This document shows positions 59,087 to 64,000 of a DNA stretch of 64,000 nt, piece after piece (position 1 is the stretch's first letter; every line of letters starts with the position of its first letter). The translations under genes and the position numbers were made by a program. The notes beneath the pieces are model-generated. The model searched no databases. It was given only the letters and a program-made list of their open reading frames with translations, and was not told the DNA's origin. The DNA lies in the NCBI GenBank assembly GCA_015258095.1, contig JABZIV010000005.1, forward strand, positions 8,393 to 72,392, given 5' to 3'. The DNA comes from Lachnospiraceae bacterium (GTDB taxonomy: Bacteria > Bacillota > Clostridia > Lachnospirales > Lachnospiraceae).

Positions 59087-59356
59087 TTACGCTTTCTTTA
59101 ACTTCGTTTCCACATAATTCCGCATAAGTTCTTCCAGGATTTCATCTCTCTCCACTTTCATAATTAAGCTTCTCGCACCTTTAAAGCTTGTAATGTAAGT
59201 AGGATCCCCGGACATAATATAACCGACAATCTGACTGATCGGATTGTATCCTTTCTCTGTCAGAGCCTCATATACCCGCTCTAAAACTTCCGTAACGGCT
59301 AAACTGCTATCTTGTAGTGGTCTGATAATTTGCGTATGACTTAAATCGTTATTCAT
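59087..59356 (-). CDS. ireB: IreB-family regulatory phosphoprotein
   Basis: 89 aa: '[21 protein letters not shown]', as two pieces, and '[20 protein letters not shown]', the family core (UPF0297). IreB is a substrate of the PASTA-domain kinase IreK and negatively affects cephalosporin tolerance in enterococci; conserved N-terminal Thr residues (here Thr8) are phosphorylated there. First gene of the ireB-ruvX-DUF1292-rnj-mltG-trmR-trhP operon. Confidence 0.95.
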   Translation of the reverse strand: MNNDLSHTQIIRPLQDSSLAVTEVLERVYEALTEKGYNPISQIVGYIMSGDPTYITSFKGARSLIMKVERDEILEELMRNYVETKLKKA

Positions 59357-59446
59357 AATGGCACGTCCCTCTTAAAACTCGACTCATTCTAACGCATTTC
59401 CCTCTGCACTGCAAGTGCTCACATAAATTTTTAAGAATTCCAGAAG

Positions 59447-59488
59447 AAAAAGAGTAATCCTTCTTCCACAGAAACGGACTACTCTTTT
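59447..59488 (-). terminator. Terminator of the flavinylated reductase gene
   Basis: AAAAAGAGTAATCC (59447-59460) pairs with GGACTACTCTTTT (59476-59488), one mismatch. On the minus strand the stem runs into TTTTTC. It lies ~125 bp beyond the reductase stop. Confidence 0.8.
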
Positions 59489-59552
59489 CCCTTTATCTTA
59501 CTTTTTTATACTTCAGCTCTTTACCGCTTTCGCCGTCTTGAAAGCTTCGGCA

Positions 59553-59612
59553 TTCTTTGCTTCTTTAGCTTTCTTTACAACTTCGACTTTCTCTGCTTCT
59601 TTAGCTTTCTTT
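59553..59612 (-). repeat. Two-copy 24-bp repeat directly after the reductase stop codon
   Basis: Minus strand: AAAGAAAGCTAAAGAAGCAGAGAA (59589-59612) and the same with one change (59553-59576), period 36. It reads as a Lys/Ala-rich 12-residue repeat (KKAKEAEKVEVV / KKAKEAKNAEAF) in a frame one base off the end of the reductase. Confidence 0.75.
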
Positions 59613-61544
59613 TTATCCGGCGTACTTGGATGCGGATTCTCCTGCAATCTTACCAAATACGGTGAAGTCACACACTGCATTTCCGCCTAAACGGTTAGCG
59701 CCGTGTACTCCTCCGGTGACTTCTCCCGCTGCGAAAAGTCCCGGGATAGCCTTTCCATCCTTATCCAGCACTTCCGTTACGGTATTAATCTTCAGTCCGC
59801 CCATCGTGTGATGGACTGCCGGTGTAACTTTAATCGCATAGAACGGTGCAGTATCCAGTGCTTCCGCAAAGCTTGTTCTGCCAAACTCCGCATCCTCTTT
59901 CTTCGCAACAGCTTCATTCCAGCTGTTCATCGTCTTTTCAAACTCTTCTTCCGGAACGCCCATTGCTTTGCCGAGGCTCTTATAGTCCTCACCTGTAACC
60001 GTGTAGCCGGACTTAATGTACCCCTGAATAACAGCCGACTTTTCTACCATCTTGTTGTCGAGAACAAGGTATACCTCGGAACCGGTCTGGGCTATCTCCG
60101 CCTTGGAAACGGCATCTCTGGTTCCCACTTCATCCGTAAAACGCTTTCCTTCCTGATTAACAAGGATTGCACCGTCGCCTCTTAACCCTTCGGTAATCAA
60201 ATGGGCATCCTTTACAGTAACGGTCGGATGAATCTGAATCTGATCCATATCCACTGTATCTGCGCCGATGGCTTCTGCCATCGTAATGCCCTGTCCGAGT
60301 GCACCGGATGCATTGGTGGACATATATCCCTTCAAAGAAGGCTGATACTTCTCTACCATTTCCTTGTTTGCGGCAAACCCTCCCGTGGCAACGATAACTG
60401 CCTTAGCCTTTACTGTAATCTGGCTGCCATCCTTTGCAACACCATGCACGCCGCTAACCTTTCCGCCATCCTCGGAAATCTTATCTGCTGTAACTCCGGT
60501 AAGAAGCTGAATCTTATCCCTCTCCTTCAGATTCTTCTCAAGAATCGGAATCATGTACGCTCCAACCGCAATCACCTTGTTGTTCTCATCTACCGGACGA
60601 TGGATTCTCTTCACGGAAGCACCTCCAAAGGCACCAACGTTATGAATCGTCATACCGAGTTTCTCTAAATAATCGATAGCCGGTCCACTTTGCTCCGCAA
60701 GTACTTTCACGAGTTCCGGATTATTGATTCCTTTTCCGCCGACCATGGTGTCCAGTTCCATTAACTCTACCGAGTCAAAGTACCCTTCCGGCTTTGCCTG
60801 ATAAGCTGCATACTGCTCTTTTACCGTATTGGCAAGTTTTGTAATCGTTTCATTGTCACTATACTTTTCCGCTGCAGTCTGCAAGGTCTTTTCTACACCG
60901 GAACCTTCTTCAAACGGATTCTCCGCCTGCCACTTTGTGTGAGCCGCATTCATGCCTCCCGTTGCACGAACGGAATTGCCGCCCACCATATCCTGACTTT
61001 CCAGAAGCACAACTGTCTTCCCTGCATCCGCAGCGGTAATTGCAGAAATCATTCCGGCACCGCCCGCTCCGATGACACAGACATCCGCTTCCAGATTCTG
61101 ATCCTTCTTTTCTGCCTTCTCCGTACTTCCCGCCTTCGCTTTCGAGAACTTCTCCGGATCCAGTCCCATCTCCTTCAACGCTTGCTCTACACCGGTTCTA
61201 AGCGCAGTAGAGGAAACCGTCGCTCCGCTGATGCCGTCCACATTGAAGGTCTGCTCTTCCACCATTCTCCCTGGTAACGCCTCAACCGCCTTACTTCCGA
61301 TGCCGTCCGTTTCCTGGTTCTTCAGAACATTCACGGCATAAATCTTGTTCTCATCGGCACTGACTTCAATCTCCATATCTCCGCCAAAGCCTGCTACCGT
61401 CACGGTTGCCTTCTTCGCATTCTCGGGTACATCCATCTTCACCTTTTTAGAAGGATCACTCCAGGAACGAATTCCAAGAAGAACCGCAACAAGGATTCCC
61501 GCAAGAATCACTAAGTAAGATAAAAACTTTTCATTTTTCTTCAT
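59613..61544 (-). CDS. Extracellular flavinylated FAD-dependent reductase (fumarate/urocanate reductase-like)
   Basis: 643 aa. N-terminal export/anchor helix ('LSYLVILAGILVAVLLGI', ~8-25), FMN-binding domain (~45-122) with the covalent flavinylation motif 'DGISGATVSS' (Thr109, a target of ApbE), a charged linker (~130-150), then the flavocytochrome-c-type FAD domain: 'DVCVIGAGGAGMISAITAAD' (~156) and 'MDQIQIHPTVTV', 'EGLRGDGAILVNQEGKRFTD', C-terminal 'GLFAAGEVTGGVHGANRLGG' and 'HHTMGGL' (active site). Uses the covalently bound flavin to pass electrons to an extracellular acceptor such as fumarate, urocanate or an enoate; the acceptor cannot be told. Ends at a Gly followed at once by a coding-like repeat in another frame. 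Confidence 0.9.
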   Translation of the reverse strand: MKKNEKFLSYLVILAGILVAVLLGIRSWSDPSKKVKMDVPENAKKATVTVAGFGGDMEIEVSADENKIYAVNVLKNQETDGIGSKAVEALPGRMVEEQTFNVDGISGATVSSTALRTGVEQALKEMGLDPEKFSKAKAGSTEKAEKKDQNLEADVCVIGAGGAGMISAITAADAGKTVVLLESQDMVGGNSVRATGGMNAAHTKWQAENPFEEGSGVEKTLQTAAEKYSDNETITKLANTVKEQYAAYQAKPEGYFDSVELMELDTMVGGKGINNPELVKVLAEQSGPAIDYLEKLGMTIHNVGAFGGASVKRIHRPVDENNKVIAVGAYMIPILEKNLKERDKIQLLTGVTADKISEDGGKVSGVHGVAKDGSQITVKAKAVIVATGGFAANKEMVEKYQPSLKGYMSTNASGALGQGITMAEAIGADTVDMDQIQIHPTVTVKDAHLITEGLRGDGAILVNQEGKRFTDEVGTRDAVSKAEIAQTGSEVYLVLDNKMVEKSAVIQGYIKSGYTVTGEDYKSLGKAMGVPEEEFEKTMNSWNEAVAKKEDAEFGRTSFAEALDTAPFYAIKVTPAVHHTMGGLKINTVTEVLDKDGKAIPGLFAAGEVTGGVHGANRLGGNAVCDFTVFGKIAGESASKYAG

Positions 61545-61585
61545 ACTGCAAACTCCCGTTTCTCCTGACTAACATAAGCCTACTA

Positions 61586-61594
61586 TTTATACCA
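61586..61594 (-). promoter_or_regulatory. Extended -10 promoter of the reductase gene
   Basis: On the minus strand TGGTATAAA (TG-N extended -10 plus TATAAA). No good -35. 40 bp from the start codon. Confidence 0.45.
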
Positions 61595-61619
61595 TATTGC
61601 AAAAGTTTAAGCTATTGAC

Positions 61620-61656
61620 AAAATCGGTGGAAAATACAAGATTTCCCACCGATTTT
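61620..61656 (-). terminator. Terminator-like hairpin after htpG
   Basis: AAAATCGGTGG (61620-61630) and CCACCGATTTT (61646-61656) form an 11-bp stem extended by A/T pairs. The T-run is short (TTTT) on the minus strand, so efficiency may be partial. Confidence 0.6.
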
Positions 61657-61686
61657 TAGACAATTTGATATTTTTTTCACCAAGAC

Positions 61687-63717
61687 TTATGCTTTCATCA
61701 ATTTCAAGAGAACCTTCTCCGAACGCTCAACAAACTTCTTCATGGCGTCCCCTTCCAAAGGTGCATTCTGAATTCTGGCCAAGTCATAGAGCTGTTCTTC
61801 CATAAGCTTTCCCTCTTCCGACTCCAGGCCGTCCTCATGCTTTAGAAGATACTGCACAAGCGGATTCTTCGCGTTCAAAATGAGACTTTCATCAAGCGGA
61901 AGATTTCCCATCGGCATTCCGGAAACGGCATACATTTTCATCATATCCTGCATCCGCCTGGATTCCTCAGAAATAGTGAGGAGACTCGCCGGTGTCTCTG
62001 ATAAAAGCTGCTCTACCTTAACGTGTAACTTATCCTTCGAGAGAAGACTCTGGAACGCCTTCTCCAGCTTCTCTCCGGCAGCTTTCAGTTTTTCTTCTTC
62101 CTCCTTAGAGAGAGAGTCCTGCATAGCGCTGCTTACGTCAGCATCAATTCTCTGGAAACGCAGGTCACTGTTCTTTGCCTCCAGCTCCGTAATAAAAGGC
62201 TGGTCAATCCGTTCTGTAAGATAAACCGCGTCTTTATGATTTTCCTTAAACAAAGTAATATACTGGCTCTGCGCTACCGCATCGGAAACATAGTATACTT
62301 TCTGTACTTTCTCCTCCGCATTCTCCCCTGCGTTCTCCGCCTGAGAAGATTCTTCTTTTTCAGCACCTGTCTTGCCCTTCTCTTTCAGTTCGGGAAGGGT
62401 GCAGTATTTCTCCTCCAAATCTTTGAATAGAATATAGTCCGTCATCTTCTCTGCAAACTTCGCGTCACGAAGTACACCGTACTTAATGAACGGAGAAATA
62501 TCGTCCCAGTATTTCTCATAGGACTCTCTTTCCGTCTTACACATTCCGGAAAGCTTCTCTGCAACTTTCTTCGTGATATAGTCGGAAATCTTCTTTACGA
62601 ATCCGTCATTCTGCAACTGCGAACGGGAAACATTCAGCGGAAGGTCCGGACAGTCAATCACACCCTTTAAAAGAAGCAAATACTCGGGAATGACTTCTTT
62701 AATATTGTCCGCAATAAAGACCTGGTTATTATAGAGTTTAATCGTGCCTTCAATCGATTCATACTCCGAATTAATCTTCGGGAAGTACAGAATTCCTTTC
62801 AAGTGATACGGATAATCCATATTGAGGTGAATCCAGAACAGGGGCTCTTTGTAATCATGGAAGAGTTTTATGTAAAAATCCAAGTACTGTTCCTTTGTAA
62901 CGGTGGATGGGGACTCTGCCCAAAGGGGATGAGTGTCATTGAGAAGAGCCGGACGCTTCTCAATCTTCACTTTCGCCTCCGTCTTTGTTTCTTCTCCCTT
63001 CTCATTCTTCTCCACTTTCTCCGGGATTTCTTCCAATACAACGTCGCTGTCTTTCTTTTCGCTAAGTGCTATGGTCTCCGTATCTTTCGGCAACTTCACA
63101 AGATAAATCTCGACCGGCATAAAAGAACAATACTTTTCAATCACGGAACGGAGTTCCCATTCATTCGCGTACTTTACGCAGTCTTCATTTAAATGAAGAA
63201 TAATATCGGTACCATGCTCCTTCTTTTCACCGTCCGTCATGCTGTAGTCAGTTCCCCCATCACATACCCAGTGCACCGGGGTAGACCCATCCTTATAAGA
63301 AAGCGTATTGATTTCCACCTTATCTGCAACCATGAAAGCAGAGTAAAATCCTAAACCGAAGTGCCCGATAATCTGGTCACTATTTGCCTTATCCTTGTAC
63401 TTCTCAATAAAATCGGCAGCACCGGAAAAGGCAATCTGCGTGATATACTTTTCTACTTCTTCCGCGGTCATCCCGATTCCGTTATCACTAAAGGTAATCG
63501 TCTTCTTATCCGGTTCAACCGTAACCGTTACTCTCCCTTTAAAATCGGAAGGTTTTGTCCACTCTCCGATCAAAGAGAGCTTCTCTAACTTTGTTACCGC
63601 ATCGGTCGCGTTGGAAATCTGTTCCCGCACAAAGATATCCTGGTCACTGTACATCCATTTCTTGATAATCGGAAAAATATTCTCACTATGAATAGATAAA
63701 GATCCATTTTTTTGCAT
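61687..63717 (-). CDS. htpG: Chaperone protein HtpG (Hsp90)
   Basis: 676 aa from the ATG at 63717, which has GAGAGG upstream; a 19-codon longer frame has none. N-terminal GHKL ATPase: 'REQISNATDAVTKLEK' (Asn/Asp), 'FSDNGIGMTAEEV', 'IGHFGLGFYSAFMVADKVEI' and 'HGTDIILHLNEDC'. Middle domain with the catalytic Arg in 'LPLNVSRSQLQND' (~380), acidic linker (~215-260) and C-terminal dimerisation domain. Cytoplasmic ATP-dependent chaperone. Controlled by HrcA through the CIRCE element overlapping its promoter. Confidence 0.97.
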   Translation of the reverse strand: MQKNGSLSIHSENIFPIIKKWMYSDQDIFVREQISNATDAVTKLEKLSLIGEWTKPSDFKGRVTVTVEPDKKTITFSDNGIGMTAEEVEKYITQIAFSGAADFIEKYKDKANSDQIIGHFGLGFYSAFMVADKVEINTLSYKDGSTPVHWVCDGGTDYSMTDGEKKEHGTDIILHLNEDCVKYANEWELRSVIEKYCSFMPVEIYLVKLPKDTETIALSEKKDSDVVLEEIPEKVEKNEKGEETKTEAKVKIEKRPALLNDTHPLWAESPSTVTKEQYLDFYIKLFHDYKEPLFWIHLNMDYPYHLKGILYFPKINSEYESIEGTIKLYNNQVFIADNIKEVIPEYLLLLKGVIDCPDLPLNVSRSQLQNDGFVKKISDYITKKVAEKLSGMCKTERESYEKYWDDISPFIKYGVLRDAKFAEKMTDYILFKDLEEKYCTLPELKEKGKTGAEKEESSQAENAGENAEEKVQKVYYVSDAVAQSQYITLFKENHKDAVYLTERIDQPFITELEAKNSDLRFQRIDADVSSAMQDSLSKEEEEKLKAAGEKLEKAFQSLLSKDKLHVKVEQLLSETPASLLTISEESRRMQDMMKMYAVSGMPMGNLPLDESLILNAKNPLVQYLLKHEDGLESEEGKLMEEQLYDLARIQNAPLEGDAMKKFVERSEKVLLKLMKA

Positions 63718-63792
63718 TGTACTATACCTCTCTTTACATAGACTGTATTTGTATACGTGCCTGAAACACGACATACGTCAAACAATGAACAG

Positions 63793-63821
63793 ATTATAGC
63801 ACAGATGTTAGCACTCATCAA
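63793..63821 (-). promoter_or_regulatory. Sigma-A promoter of htpG
   Basis: On the minus strand TTGATG (63816-63821), 17-bp spacer, TATAAT (63793-63798). The -35 lies inside the CIRCE element. Confidence 0.85.
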
Positions 63822-63834
63822 GTATGAGTGCTAT
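63808..63834. promoter_or_regulatory. CIRCE operator (HrcA binding site)
   Basis: TTAGCACTC-N9-GAGTGCTAT: the classic inverted repeat with one change in the last base. Overlaps the -35 of the htpG promoter, so HrcA should repress htpG until heat shock. Confidence 0.95.
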
Positions 63835-63878
63835 TAAAATTGAAAAATTCACTTTTTTATGAGAGTCTTTTTGAAAAC

Positions 63879-63903
63879 AAAAAAAGCAATGCTATGGCAT
63901 CGC
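63879..63903 (-). terminator. Terminator of tRNA-Met
   Basis: GCGATGC (minus) pairs with GCATTGC around a CATA-type loop (63886-63892 with 63897-63903), followed by TTTTTTT. Confidence 0.8.
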
Positions 63904-63910
63904 TCTGTCA

Positions 63911-63984
63911 TGGAACCGCAGGGACTCGAACCCTGGACCGATCGGTTATGAGCCGAGTGCTCTAACCAACTGAGCTACGGTTCC
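63911..63984 (-). tRNA. tRNA-Met (CAT anticodon)
   Basis: 74-nt cloverleaf: acceptor GGAACCG/CGGTTCC, D-arm GCTC...GAGC with GGTTAGA loop, anticodon loop CTCATAA (CAU), T-arm CAGGG-TTCGAGT-CCCTG. Mismatched 27-43 pair only. The 3' CCA is not encoded. CAU could also be Ile2 (lysidine-modified), but the fold fits elongator Met best. Starts a plus-strand-facing array possibly continuing beyond the window. Confidence 0.93.
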
Positions 63985-64000
63985 AAAGAAGTATTATAAG

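Overview
The window reads as a chromosome segment of an anaerobic, low-to-mid GC Firmicute of the Clostridia, most likely Lachnospiraceae (an Oribacterium-like oral or gut organism would fit, but this genus guess is inference). Supporting points are the glycyl-tRNA synthetase of the single-chain type, an NfnAB-type ferredoxin:NADP oxidoreductase pair, a flavinylated extracellular fumarate-reductase-like protein, ECF vitamin/metal-type transport, GH3 beta-glucosidases, a CIRCE-controlled htpG, and the ireB-ruvX-DUF1292-...-trmR-trhP gene order known from Bacillus (yrzL-yrrK-yrzB-yrrL-yrrM-yrrN).

Layout. 0-9.3 kb: the 5' end of a Fur-family regulator with its own Fur/Per box, rfbC and an RluA-type pseudouridine synthase, 5-formyl-THF cyclo-ligase, then a roughly 600-nt apparently structured non-coding RNA with a strong promoter and terminator (2.83-3.43 kb), followed by a minus-strand run dacF-metA-pepT, a ComEA-like protein, a flavin oxidase-like protein and a YjbR/methyltransferase fusion. 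9.6-16.1 kb: one plus-strand operon of two exporter-fold ABC half transporters plus a complete ECF module (S, T and double ATPase). 16.1-24.3 kb: a 2143-residue surface adhesin/pilin-like protein, a mosaic pseudogene stitched together from pieces of the upstream transporter operon, and an AEC permease. 24.5-30.6 kb: two GH3 glycosidases (one domain-permuted and membrane-anchored) around a GtrA-like membrane protein. 30.9-41.2 kb: LRR membrane protein, DNA polymerase IV, an unidentified conserved protein, aminopeptidase P, NfnAB and glyS.

41.4-46.7 kb is an accessory island: a stand-alone CARF-nuclease (Card1/Can2-like, DUF1887) with no CRISPR array or cas genes in the window, a gene broken by a single-base slip in a homopolymer, and two AAA ATPases of the DUF4143 and DUF234 types that also carry PD-(D/E)XK-like C-termini. 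46.7-59.4 kb: a DUF2974 hydrolase, recO-era, a PreP-like M16 protease, a YdcF-family membrane protein and the tRNA wobble-uridine/cell-envelope operon (trhP, trmR, short mltG-like, RNase J, DUF1292, ruvX, ireB). 59.6-64 kb: flavinylated FAD reductase, htpG under CIRCE control, and a tRNA-Met.

Recurring theme: intergenic spacers carry many short tandem duplications, several of which include ribosome binding sites or start codons, and a dispersed ~30-bp palindrome occurs at three gene ends. At two places (ECF ATPase and dinB) the coding sequence runs over a canonical terminator hairpin.
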